Origin: Brucella grignonensis
GTDB taxonomy: Bacteria; Pseudomonadota; Alphaproteobacteria; Rhizobiales; Rhizobiaceae
Length of the DNA stretch: 64,000 bases
Assembly: GCF_002252505.1 (NCBI RefSeq)
Contig: NZ_NNRL01000167.1
Coordinates: 34,778 to 98,777, forward strand
Direction of reading: 5' to 3'
Positions 26,702-37,214 of the stretch are shown in pieces. Made by a program: the position numbers and the translations under genes. Positions within the stretch are counted from its first letter, which is position 1. Each line of letters opens with the position of its first letter. The notes beneath the pieces are model-generated. The model was given only the letters and a program-made list of their open reading frames with translations, was not told the DNA's origin and ran no database searches.

Positions 26702-28369
26702 ATGTCGTCTTTGACGCTCAACAAGATTACCTCGCAGCGGGGCATTTCGGTCGGCGAGGCGACCAAGCGGATTTCCGATCTTGGTTGGAATCCCAGCTAT
26801 GTGCAGGAAGCGATGACGTTTCCGACGGACTACAAAATCACCAAGGCACCCCGCGATCCGATGAAGCAGGTGCTACGTTCCTATTTCCCCATGCAGGAGG
26901 AAAAGGACAATCGCGTCTATGGCGCGCTCGATGCGGCGTTGCGCGGTGATATGTTCCGCAATGTCGAACCACGCTGGGTGGAATGGATGAAGCTCTTTTT
27001 GGCGATCATTCCCTTTCCGGAAATCTCCGCCGCCCGCTCTATGGCCATGGTCGCCCGCATCGCCCCCGGTGAAGACCTTCGGACAGGCTTCACCATGCAA
27101 ATGGTCGATGAATTCCGTCACTCAACGATTCAGATGAATCTGAAAAAATGGTACATGGAAAACTACATCGATCCGGCCGGATTCGATATTACCGAAGAAG
27201 CCTTCGGTAAGTGTTATGCCACCACCATCGGCCGCCAATTCGGTGAGGGCTTCATCACCGGCGACGTGATGACTTCGGCTTGTCTGTACCTGACCGTTGT
27301 TGCAGAGACCGCCTTTACCAACACGCTTTTCGTCGCGATGCCATCGGAAGCCGCCCGCAATGGCGATTACGCCTTGCCGACAGTGTTTTTGTCGGTACAG
27401 TCCGACGAGAGCCGGCACATCGGCAATGGTCACTCACTCCTGATGGCAGCTCTGAAAGAGCCGGAAAATCACCTGCTGCTCGAGCGAGACCTTCGTTACG
27501 CGTTCTGGCAGAACCACGCGATCGTCGATGCCGCCATTGGCACATTCATCGAATACGGCACCACGAACCGCGATAAGAACAAAGAATCCTACGCGGAGAT
27601 GTGGCATCGCTGGATATTCGAAGATTATTACCGCACCTACATGTTGCCGTTGGAGAAATACGGTATCAAAATCCATCATGATGATGTTCATGAAGCCTGG
27701 AACCGCATCACGAAAAAGCACTACGTGCACAAAGTTGCCCAGTTCTTTGCCGTCGGTTGGCCAGTAAACTTCTGGCGGATCGAAGCCCAGCGCGAAGCTG
27801 ACTTCGAATGGTTCGAGCACAAATATCCAGGCTGGTACGCCGAATTCGGCGAATTCTGGAAATGGTACGACAAGCTTAGCCGCCCGGGTGAAACGATAAT
27901 CACCTTCAACCAAGATGTGGGTTATGTCTATCCGCATCGCTGCTGGAGTTGCCTCGTTCCCTGCCTTATTCGCGAAGATATGGTCGTCGATGAAATCGAT
28001 GGCAAGCTGCACACCTTCGCCCATGAGTTGGACCGCTGGACCGCCGTCGAGGCTTTCGCGAATGAATATCAGGGGCGGCCAACTCCCGCCATGGGCCGTT
28101 TCAGTGGAAAGCGCGAGTGGGAGACGCTCTATCACGGCTGGGATTTGGCGGATGCAATCAAGGATCTGAACTTCGTGCGTTCCGATGGCAAAACTCTCGT
28201 GCCGCAGCCGCATCTTCGTTTCGACGCGAAGGACATGTGGACGCTGGACGACGTACGTGGCCACACACTTCAGTCGCCGCTTACACTGCTACGCGAAATG
28301 TCACCCCAAGATCGGGAAGCTCATCTCGCAGACTATCGCGCGGGCTTCACCATCAATCCTTGCCACTAA
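26702..28369 (+). CDS. mimA: Soluble diiron monooxygenase hydroxylase large subunit (propane/methane-type)
   Basis: 555-residue alpha subunit of a bacterial multicomponent (soluble diiron) monooxygenase, the subunit that binds the diiron centre. Ligand motifs are visible: Glu107 (PEISAARSM), Glu137 and His140 (DEFRHS), and Glu236 and His239 (DESRHIGNGH), with a further Glu expected in the QFGEGFITG/VVAETAFTN helices. The sequence and the order large subunit-reductase-small subunit-coupling protein match the mim/prm group (propane and acetone oxidation in mycobacteria) rather than toluene or phenol oxygenases. Substrate is inferred. GGAGG precedes ATG 26702, and the gene is driven by the sigma-54 promoter upstream. 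Confidence 0.92.
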   Translation: MSSLTLNKITSQRGISVGEATKRISDLGWNPSYVQEAMTFPTDYKITKAPRDPMKQVLRSYFPMQEEKDNRVYGALDAALRGDMFRNVEPRWVEWMKLFLAIIPFPEISAARSMAMVARIAPGEDLRTGFTMQMVDEFRHSTIQMNLKKWYMENYIDPAGFDITEEAFGKCYATTIGRQFGEGFITGDVMTSACLYLTVVAETAFTNTLFVAMPSEAARNGDYALPTVFLSVQSDESRHIGNGHSLLMAALKEPENHLLLERDLRYAFWQNHAIVDAAIGTFIEYGTTNRDKNKESYAEMWHRWIFEDYYRTYMLPLEKYGIKIHHDDVHEAWNRITKKHYVHKVAQFFAVGWPVNFWRIEAQREADFEWFEHKYPGWYAEFGEFWKWYDKLSRPGETIITFNQDVGYVYPHRCWSCLVPCLIREDMVVDEIDGKLHTFAHELDRWTAVEAFANEYQGRPTPAMGRFSGKREWETLYHGWDLADAIKDLNFVRSDGKTLVPQPHLRFDAKDMWTLDDVRGHTLQSPLTLLREMSPQDREAHLADYRAGFTINPCH

Positions 28370-28384
28370 GGCATTTTAGCTACA

Positions 28385-28406
28385 GGGGGCCGGAAACCCG
28401 GCCTCC
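28385..28406 (+). terminator. Intercistronic hairpin between mimA and mimB
   Basis: GGGGGCCGG (28385-28393) pairs with CCGGCCTCC (28398-28406) around an AAAC loop (nine pairs, one G-T). No T-run follows. Likely an mRNA-stabilising or attenuating element keeping the large subunit in excess of the reductase. Confidence 0.55.
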
Positions 28407-28464
28407 CATTTAGTGACGAGGCCTCTGCCTAAGGGCAATTGGCGGGAGTTTGGGAGATTTAGAA

Positions 28465-29547
28465 ATGGCCGACGCTCAGAAGATACAGGCGGTGGTGCAT
28501 ACGGTAAGATTAGAGCCCGTTGGCGTGGAGTTTGAGGTAGAGGATGGTGAAACAGTCCTGAATGCCGCATTCCGCCAAGGGATTGCACTGCCACACGGCT
28601 GTAAAGAAGGCCAGTGTTCCGCGTGCAAATGCGTTCTGCTGGATGGCGAAGTCGATATGCTCAAATATTCGACTTTTGCCCTCAACGATATGGAAAAGGA
28701 TTCCGGTCACATATTGCTATGCCGCTCCATCGCCTATTCGGATATGGAGGTCGAGCTTCTAAACTACGATGAAGAGGTGTTGTCAAAATCGATCGCTGTG
28801 AAGGCCTATAAGGGCAAGATCTCAGGGTTCGAGAAGCTTACGCACGACATAAGAGGCGTCGAGATCGAACTCGAGACCCCGATGAAGTTCTGGGCTGGAC
28901 AATATGTCGACATCACGGTCACCACGGAAAATGGGGAGACGATTACACGCTCGTTCTCCATGGCAAATACGCCGAGCGAAACCCAAAAACTCTCCTTCAT
29001 CATCAAAAAATACCCCGAAGGAAAGTTCTCTGGCGAACTTGACTCAGGAGGAATCCGAGCTGGAGCCGAAGTCACAGTCGTCGGACCCTATGGCACCTGC
29101 TTCCGACGAGAAAACAGACAAGGCGCCCTAGTGTTGGTTGGTGCCGGGTCGGGCATGTCTCCGGTCTGGTCAATCCTGAATGACCATCTGCTCAGTGGAG
29201 AATGCCGACCCGTCTATTTCTTTTATGGGGCTAGAACGGTCGACGACCTCTTCCATCTTGATCGGATTGCGGCGCTCAGCGAGCGACATCCAGAAGTGAC
29301 ATTCATTCCTGTGCTATCGCACGCGGACGACAAGAGCGGCTGGTCAGGCATGCGCGGTTTCGTGCACGAGGCGGTCGACGTTAAGCTCAAGGAACTGGAG
29401 ATTGATGGCGAAGGCGACGTCTACGCTTGCGGCCCCCCACCCATGATCGATGCATTGCAGCCTGTTCTGTTCATGAACGGCTTCGAAAGCGAACGTATTT
29501 TCTTCGATAAATTTACAACCTCGTCTGGAGATAATCCGGGACACTAG
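28465..29547 (+). CDS. mimB: Monooxygenase reductase component (2Fe-2S, FAD, NAD)
   Basis: 360-residue reductase passing electrons from NAD(P)H through FAD and a plant-type 2Fe-2S cluster to the hydroxylase. The cluster motif is CKEGQCSACKC with the distant Cys in GHILLCRS (N-terminal 100 residues). The FAD site is RSFSMANTP and the nucleotide site VLVGAGSGMSPV, with the CGPPPMID end motif. An in-frame TTG lies at 28450, but ATG 28465 after GGGAG is chosen. It lies between the two hydroxylase subunit genes, as in mim clusters. Confidence 0.93.
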   Translation: MADAQKIQAVVHTVRLEPVGVEFEVEDGETVLNAAFRQGIALPHGCKEGQCSACKCVLLDGEVDMLKYSTFALNDMEKDSGHILLCRSIAYSDMEVELLNYDEEVLSKSIAVKAYKGKISGFEKLTHDIRGVEIELETPMKFWAGQYVDITVTTENGETITRSFSMANTPSETQKLSFIIKKYPEGKFSGELDSGGIRAGAEVTVVGPYGTCFRRENRQGALVLVGAGSGMSPVWSILNDHLLSGECRPVYFFYGARTVDDLFHLDRIAALSERHPEVTFIPVLSHADDKSGWSGMRGFVHEAVDVKLKELEIDGEGDVYACGPPPMIDALQPVLFMNGFESERIFFDKFTTSSGDNPGH

Positions 29548-29599
29548 AGCCGGACGAGGATCGGACAGCATTGTTCACCGAAACAAGGGAGTGAGAAAT

Positions 29600-30658
29600 A
29601 TGCCTGCAATTTCCAGTTCAGTTGGGTCCGGAGCAGCCGGAGCCGCCATATTCGCGGATTCCGATAGCCGCAAATATCGCTATTTTGAGCCTAAAGGCCA
29701 GCGCGCCACCCATTACGAGGATGTCACGGTCGATGTCCAGCCAGATCCCGAACGATATTTGATCCAAAACTGGATTATCTCTTTTGCCGATGGCAAGGGC
29801 GCTTATGTCAAGGACAACACTATTGTCAGAAGCTCCGACTGGCACGCCTACCGTGCGCCCGATCAGGAATGGGAAAGGACGCATTATCAGCGCCAGTCCA
29901 AGATCGAAACGATGGTGCAAAACGTCATTACAAACGCCCGCCGCGCCGGGGCTCCAAAAGCTTTCGACAAAGCGTGGAGCAAAATTCTTCAAGCACATCT
30001 TGGAGCGTGGAAGCACGTCGAATTCGGGCTTGGCACCTCGTTGATGCAAGCGCAACGCTACGGCTACACGCAGATGATCAACAACGCTACGCTGACCAAC
30101 TCGTCCTACAAACTTCGTCTTGCGCAGGACATCACCCTCTATCTGGCGGAAATCGGTATGGACATACCTGGGTGGGATGACGAGCTTGGCAAGAGAACCT
30201 GGCTTGATGACCCGGTCTGGCAGCCGACACGCGAGGCCATCGAGACCATCATGGGAACGGAGGATTATCTCGAGCAATATTTCGCTATCAACATCGTGTT
30301 TGAGCCGCTCGTCGGTGAACTGTTCAGATCAGGCTTCCTGATGCAGGTGTCAGCAGCCAATAATGATTTCATCACCCCACCGGTTATTTCGGCAGCTGAG
30401 GCAGACTACGAGCGCAACCTCGCCAACACGATCGATCTGATCTACATGCTCGCCAATGACAGCACCCACGGCGACTTCAACAGGAAGGTCTTCCAGTCGT
30501 GGCTCGCGAAGCATGCCGCTCTCGCTGACAAGGCTTCCCAGGGACTTCAACCAATCTGGTCGATGCCTCACTCCAAGCCGATCTCGTTCGCGGACGTCCA
30601 GGCCAAGTCTGAAGAACGCATCAGCAACATTTTGAACGAACTTGATCTCAAGCGCTAA
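29600..30658 (+). CDS. mimC: Monooxygenase hydroxylase small subunit
   Basis: 352-residue beta subunit of the diiron hydroxylase, a helical ferritin-like protein without metal ligands that pairs with MimA. Family-type segments include RKYRYFEPKGQRATHYEDVT near the start and the helices AHLGAWKHVEFGLG and DYLEQYFAINIVFEPLVGEL. A GTG at 29591 is in frame, but ATG 29600 has GGGAG at ideal spacing. It sits 52 bases after mimB and 17 before mimD. Confidence 0.9.
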   Translation: MPAISSSVGSGAAGAAIFADSDSRKYRYFEPKGQRATHYEDVTVDVQPDPERYLIQNWIISFADGKGAYVKDNTIVRSSDWHAYRAPDQEWERTHYQRQSKIETMVQNVITNARRAGAPKAFDKAWSKILQAHLGAWKHVEFGLGTSLMQAQRYGYTQMINNATLTNSSYKLRLAQDITLYLAEIGMDIPGWDDELGKRTWLDDPVWQPTREAIETIMGTEDYLEQYFAINIVFEPLVGELFRSGFLMQVSAANNDFITPPVISAAEADYERNLANTIDLIYMLANDSTHGDFNRKVFQSWLAKHAALADKASQGLQPIWSMPHSKPISFADVQAKSEERISNILNELDLKR

Positions 30659-30675
30659 GCCAAGGAGGCTCACAC

Positions 30676-31044
30676 ATGTCAAACGTTGCACGCGACACAT
30701 CGCACAATAACATTTTCAAGTCGATGAAGGACATCACCTTCGAGCAGACTATTTCCCATCAATGTGGTGTCACCATGAATGACTCGGTCGAGGCGCGCGC
30801 CATCGCCGAATTCATGAGCAAGAAACCCGGGGTGATAGTGACCTATCAGCCAGCCATGATACGGATCGACGGCAACGGCAAACTGATCTTCAAAATGGAT
30901 GAGATCAGTGAATATCTAGGCCGTGAGATGACTGCGGAAATATTCGAGGTCAATACCTCCACCCACTACGGTCGCATGGTTCGCATCGATGACAACGAGG
31001 TAATCCTGTTTGGCAACATGGATGAAGTCTTCGACTACATCTGA
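30676..31044 (+). CDS. mimD: Monooxygenase coupling (effector) protein
   Basis: 122-residue regulatory component of the MmoB/DmpM family, which binds the hydroxylase and couples electron transfer to oxygen activation. It has no cofactor motifs, as expected. Characteristic features are the compact alpha/beta size and segments VTMNDSVEARAIAEFM and PAMIRIDGNGKLIF. AAGGAGG precedes the ATG. It completes the four-component oxygenase. Confidence 0.9.
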   Translation: MSNVARDTSHNNIFKSMKDITFEQTISHQCGVTMNDSVEARAIAEFMSKKPGVIVTYQPAMIRIDGNGKLIFKMDEISEYLGREMTAEIFEVNTSTHYGRMVRIDDNEVILFGNMDEVFDYI

Positions 31045-31123
31045 TGGGGACATTCGGTGATTGAGCGGCCCCCATTGTTGGGGGCCAGCTGGAGCATCCA
31101 GATTTCTTAGAGGAGAGAGAAAC

Positions 31124-32146
31124 ATGTATGTCACCCCTGAAGGCAAAGAGGTTTTCATCATTGATGGTCACACCCATTTTTGGGACGGTAGCCCGGAGAA
31201 CCAGCTCAATATCCATGGAAAGCAGTTCATTGACTCCTTTTATGGATACCACACCTTTTTAAGTCCAAAAGAACAGTACTGGCCGAAAGAAAAATTCGAG
31301 AAATACACGGAAGATGATCTATACAACGATTTATTCATTGATGGACCCGACGACATCGCAATTGTGCAGTCGACCTATCTGAAGGATTTCTACAAGAACG
31401 GCTTCAACACGATTGAGCGCAATGCCGAGGTGGCCAAGCGTTATCCAGAACGATTCATCGTGAATGGCTCATTTGATCCGCGTGACGGTGAGAAGGCGCT
31501 CGAATATATCCACTACATGAAGGAGAACTTCAACATTCAGGGTGTGAAGATGTACACGGCTGAATGGAATGGTTCTTCACGCGGCTGGAAACTGAACGAT
31601 CCGCAGGCCTACAAGTGCTTCGAACTCTGCGAAAAGCTAGGGATCAGAAATATTCATGTACACAAGGGGCCGACGCTACGGCCGCTGTCATTGGATGCAT
31701 TCGATGTCCACGACGTTGACTATGCTGCGTCGGATTTCCTGAACCTGAACTGGATTGTCGAGCATTGCGGCTTGCCTCGACTAGAAGATTTTTGTTGGAT
31801 TGCGACCCAAGAGACGAATGTCTATGCGGGTTTGGCGGTTGCGCTGCCGTTTATCCACAATCAGCCGCGTTATTTCGCCGAGATCATGTCACAGCTACTT
31901 TTGTGGCTTGGTCCCGACAAATTGTTGTTTGGCTCAGATTATGCCATCTGGACGCCCCGCTGGATCGTAGAGGAGTTCTGGGCATTTAAAATGCCTGAAC
32001 ATTTGAAAAAGGACCCAGGCGTCGATCTTACCGACGATGACAAGTGCAAGATTCTTGGGCTCAATGCGGCTCGCCTCTACAATATCGACATCGAAGCGAA
32101 GAAGGCCGTGTTCGCCAAGTCGCCGCTGCGCATTGCTGCGGAGTAG
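31124..32146 (+). CDS. Amidohydrolase-family protein of the monooxygenase operon
   Basis: 340-residue TIM-barrel metal-dependent hydrolase (amidohydrolase_2 type). Metal-site motifs are DGHTHFWD near residue 15, HVHKG in the middle, EHCGLP and the C-terminal GSDYAIWTP aspartate. A homologous gene directly follows the coupling-protein gene in mycobacterial mim/prm clusters; its role there is unclear, possibly metal insertion or maturation rather than a catabolic step. ATG 31124 is chosen over an upstream frame because GGAGAGAGA precedes it. The chemistry is not established from sequence. Confidence 0.85.
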   Translation: MYVTPEGKEVFIIDGHTHFWDGSPENQLNIHGKQFIDSFYGYHTFLSPKEQYWPKEKFEKYTEDDLYNDLFIDGPDDIAIVQSTYLKDFYKNGFNTIERNAEVAKRYPERFIVNGSFDPRDGEKALEYIHYMKENFNIQGVKMYTAEWNGSSRGWKLNDPQAYKCFELCEKLGIRNIHVHKGPTLRPLSLDAFDVHDVDYAASDFLNLNWIVEHCGLPRLEDFCWIATQETNVYAGLAVALPFIHNQPRYFAEIMSQLLLWLGPDKLLFGSDYAIWTPRWIVEEFWAFKMPEHLKKDPGVDLTDDDKCKILGLNAARLYNIDIEAKKAVFAKSPLRIAAE

Positions 32147-32151
32147 GCATA

Positions 32152-33021
32152 ATGTCCGGAGCAACTGATCTCAAAACCGTACGCGAGAGCGAGCTTTGGC
32201 GCCGACTGGGCGAAGTGGACGACCCGGAACTTGACGAGCCCATCACATCGATGGGCTTCGTTGAGCGGGCCGAAATTCTGGAGAATGGTACGGTGGAAGT
32301 GGATTTTCGCCTGCCGACCTATTGGTGTTCGCCCAATTTTGCGTTCCTGATGTTGAATGGCATTCGCGAGGCAATGGAGAACCTCTCGTGGCGACCCGTC
32401 TATCGCATCCGTCTGCATGATCACCTGATGGCGGACGAAGTGAACGAGGGCATCTCTAACGGCAAGTCCTTTACCCAAATCGTTGGCGAGCTCGCCAATG
32501 ACTGTAATCTTGATGAACTGCGCAATACTTTTGCCGGGAAGGCCTTCAAACGACGCCAGGAAGCCGTGATCTTGGGCCTGCGTGAGCGTGGGTTGAGAGA
32601 CGGGGAGATACTGGGGCTGGACCTTGCGGGATTAGACGAAGAAAGCTGCGAAGATGTCGAAATGGCAACGCAGAAGCATCGTTACAGGCAGGCACTATTG
32701 AAGAGATATCCTGATCTCAAGGTGGATGCTCCTGTTTTCGTAACTTGGGAGGGCGTGCCGATCCTGGAAGAAAACCTGAAAGTCTATCTGCGTGAATTGA
32801 GTGCTATTCGAATCAATATGGAATTCAATGGTGTTTTGTGTCGGGGATTGAAGAACACGCGATACAAGGAGATGGAAGTCATAGACGGTGAACCGACACT
32901 TGTCGATTTCATCGTCGGCAGCGTCCCCGCGACCGCCGCTCCATCGCCCGGAACCAAACGGGAAGCCACAGGTAAGAAATCGTCGTCAAGGCAGGAGGAG
33001 GTGAAGTCATGCCAAAACTGA
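32152..33021 (+). CDS. DUF59/MIP18-family protein of the monooxygenase operon
   Basis: 289-residue protein with an N-terminal MIP18/DUF59-like domain (LWRRLGEVDDPELDEPITSMGFVERAEI, then DFRLPTYWCSPNFAF with a Cys in the position expected for this family). DUF59 proteins take part in iron-sulfur and metal-centre assembly. The C-terminal half is unassigned and ends in a low-complexity Ser/Lys tail. It starts five bases after the amidohydrolase and overlaps groEL by 13 bases. I infer a role in loading metal or the reductase cluster. Confidence 0.8.
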   Translation: MSGATDLKTVRESELWRRLGEVDDPELDEPITSMGFVERAEILENGTVEVDFRLPTYWCSPNFAFLMLNGIREAMENLSWRPVYRIRLHDHLMADEVNEGISNGKSFTQIVGELANDCNLDELRNTFAGKAFKRRQEAVILGLRERGLRDGEILGLDLAGLDEESCEDVEMATQKHRYRQALLKRYPDLKVDAPVFVTWEGVPILEENLKVYLRELSAIRINMEFNGVLCRGLKNTRYKEMEVIDGEPTLVDFIVGSVPATAAPSPGTKREATGKKSSSRQEEVKSCQN

Positions 33022-34643
33022 TGCTACACAATTACGAGGCTCGACGCGCACTTGCTCGTGGTATCGGAAGACTGGCCGCAGCAGTCGAGCCAACGCTCGG
33101 CCCGCGGGGTATGAATGCCATGATCGATCGTCCGATCGGCACCCCGCTGGTTACGCGAGACGGTGTCAGCATCGCCTCGGAAATCGAGCTTTCCGACCGT
33201 TTCGAGAACATGGGCGCACAGGTGGTCCGTGAAGTCTCCATGCAGACGAATGAAATCGCCGGTGATGGCACAACGACCGCCATCATCCTTGCCAACGCAC
33301 TCGTACAGGAAGGGATTGCAGCCAATGAACGAGGTGCAAAATCGGTTGATCTTTGCAAAGGCATCGACATGGCAGTCGAGAAGATTGTTGAGACGCTGAA
33401 AGGCAAAGCGAAACCCGCCAAGGGAAATGGCGTCCTTTCTGCTGTCGCAAATATCGCCGCCACTGATCCAAAACTCGGCGCGCTCGTGGCAGAAGCCTAC
33501 GAGAAAGTTGGTGCTAAAGGCATTGTTACGACCGATTATAGCGTAACCACCGAAACAACGCTGGATGTAGTCGAAGGAATGTCATTCGATCGCGGCTATC
33601 TTTCGCATCACATGGTGACGGATCAGGACAGTATGGAAGCCGTTCTGGAGCACCCCTTGATCCTTATGACAGACCTTAAGATAAACGACCCCGCTTCGCT
33701 CGACGCTGCTCGTAGCATTGCCGATGCGGCGGGTCGGCCACTACTGATCCTTGCAGAAGAGATGTCACCGGAAACAGTTGTGACCTTGCTGGGCAAAGAG
33801 GGCGCTGGCAAATATCTGGTTATACATCCTCCAGAATATGGTCATTGGCGAAAGGCGTTGATGGAGGATCTGGCAATCTTGACGGGCGGGCGGGTCATTG
33901 CTCGCGATCTCGGTGGCCGCTTGGAAGAAATTGCGGCCAGCGATCTCGGTTCGGCCGAGCGCGTGAGAACCAGCTCCATTTCCACTACGATTGTCCGTGG
34001 CGACGGTGATCCGGTGGCGATTGCGGCAAGGCGAGCGCAGGTTCAGCGTCAGTTTGACATCGCGCCACCCAATATCGAACAGGACAAGCTGCGTGAACGG
34101 CTTGCCAAGCTTTCTGGTGGCACTGCGGTGATCTATGCCGGTGGGGTGACACCCGTCGAGCAGAAGCGCACCATTCAACTTATCGAAGATTCCCTGCATG
34201 CCGTGCGTGCGGCGGTGGAGGAAGGCGTCGTTGCTGGCGGTGGTTCGGCGTTCGCCCAGGTCGCCCCGATTCTGGACGAGGTCCTGCAAACGGTGAGCGG
34301 CGATATGGCGGAAGGGGTGCGCCTCGTCAAATCTGTGTTGACACGGCCGCTTTCTCGTATTGCTATCAATTCTGGTGCTGATCCAGTGGCAATCGTCAGT
34401 GAGGTCACCCGCGTCAACGGTGGCTATGGTTACAACGCCTCGACCGGCAAATACGAGAATATGATCGAGGCTGGTATCATCGATCCGGTGCGTGTCACCT
34501 ATACGGCACTGCGCAACGCGGCATCAGTTGCAAAGCTCATCCTGACGACGGAGACGCTGATCGGCGACCTCGAAGAAGGTGAGACTGACCCGACTGCTGG
34601 GCCAGCGCTGGGTGGTGGGGCGGAGCGATTGGGACGAGATTAA
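33009..34643 (+). CDS. mimG: Dedicated GroEL-like chaperonin for the monooxygenase
   Basis: 544-residue group I chaperonin paralogue. Conserved ATP-site segments include VEPTLGPRGMNAMID, VTRDGVSIA and AGDGTTTAIILANAL, with the late GGVTPVEQKR and EEGVVAGGGSAFAQ. It lacks the Gly/Met-rich GGM tail of housekeeping GroEL and ends GGGAERLGRD. No groES is next to it, so it may borrow the chromosomal co-chaperonin. In Mycobacterium the equivalent MimG is needed for active oxygenase. GGAGGAGG lies before the ATG, inside the DUF59 gene. Confidence 0.92.
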   Translation: MPKLMLHNYEARRALARGIGRLAAAVEPTLGPRGMNAMIDRPIGTPLVTRDGVSIASEIELSDRFENMGAQVVREVSMQTNEIAGDGTTTAIILANALVQEGIAANERGAKSVDLCKGIDMAVEKIVETLKGKAKPAKGNGVLSAVANIAATDPKLGALVAEAYEKVGAKGIVTTDYSVTTETTLDVVEGMSFDRGYLSHHMVTDQDSMEAVLEHPLILMTDLKINDPASLDAARSIADAAGRPLLILAEEMSPETVVTLLGKEGAGKYLVIHPPEYGHWRKALMEDLAILTGGRVIARDLGGRLEEIAASDLGSAERVRTSSISTTIVRGDGDPVAIAARRAQVQRQFDIAPPNIEQDKLRERLAKLSGGTAVIYAGGVTPVEQKRTIQLIEDSLHAVRAAVEEGVVAGGGSAFAQVAPILDEVLQTVSGDMAEGVRLVKSVLTRPLSRIAINSGADPVAIVSEVTRVNGGYGYNASTGKYENMIEAGIIDPVRVTYTALRNAASVAKLILTTETLIGDLEEGETDPTAGPALGGGAERLGRD

Positions 34644-36926
<2,283 letters not shown>

Positions 36927-36936
36927 TCAAATTCAG

Positions 36937-37028
36937 GGCATTTCCAGCAAAAGTGCGAAGCGGCTTTGCATAGGATAATGCGATGAAACAAGCACTTAGA
37001 GCGGTTCTGTTTTGCTGGAACCGCTCTA
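36937..37028. repeat. Palindromic intergenic repeat element after katG
   Basis: From GGGCATTTCC to CCGCTCTA, about 92 bp, of the same family as 25349-25450. It contains a perfect 12-bp inverted repeat, TTAGAGCGGTTC (36996-37007) and GAACCGCTCTAA (37018-37029), with a ten-base loop that could also act as the katG terminator. Confidence 0.7.
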
Positions 37029-37156
37029 ATTTAGCCGGACACGCCAAAAAAGCGCGTCTGGCTCGGCAACGGCTTACTTGCCGATCTCACGTTGTTCACC
37101 CCCCGACAAAAGGGGCGAAACGGAACGCTTATCTTTTTCCAACTAACACGGTGCAG

Positions 37157-37214
37157 AAATTGGAGCAGTTTGGCATCAAGCGTATTCTCGCTTGATGCCA
37201 AACTGCTCCAATTT
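37157..37214. terminator. Long perfect palindrome made from the regulator gene's 3' end
   Basis: Bases 37157-37182 and 37189-37214 are perfect reverse complements (26 bp, 27 with the next pair) around a six-base loop. The right arm is the last codons of the sigma-54 regulator gene (KLEQFGIKR); the left arm repeats them in the opposite sense, so both strands can read KLEQFGIKR. It lies between convergent katG and the regulator and would act as a bidirectional transcription stop. Confidence 0.75.

Noticed and set aside
27434..28264. 276-codon minus-strand ORF opposite mimA
   Set aside because: Antisense shadow of the hydroxylase gene; no family resemblance.
36983..37195. Plus-strand ORF ending KLEQFGIKRILA
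   Set aside because: Its C-terminus merely reflects the inverted copy of the regulator's end; the rest is repeat sequence.
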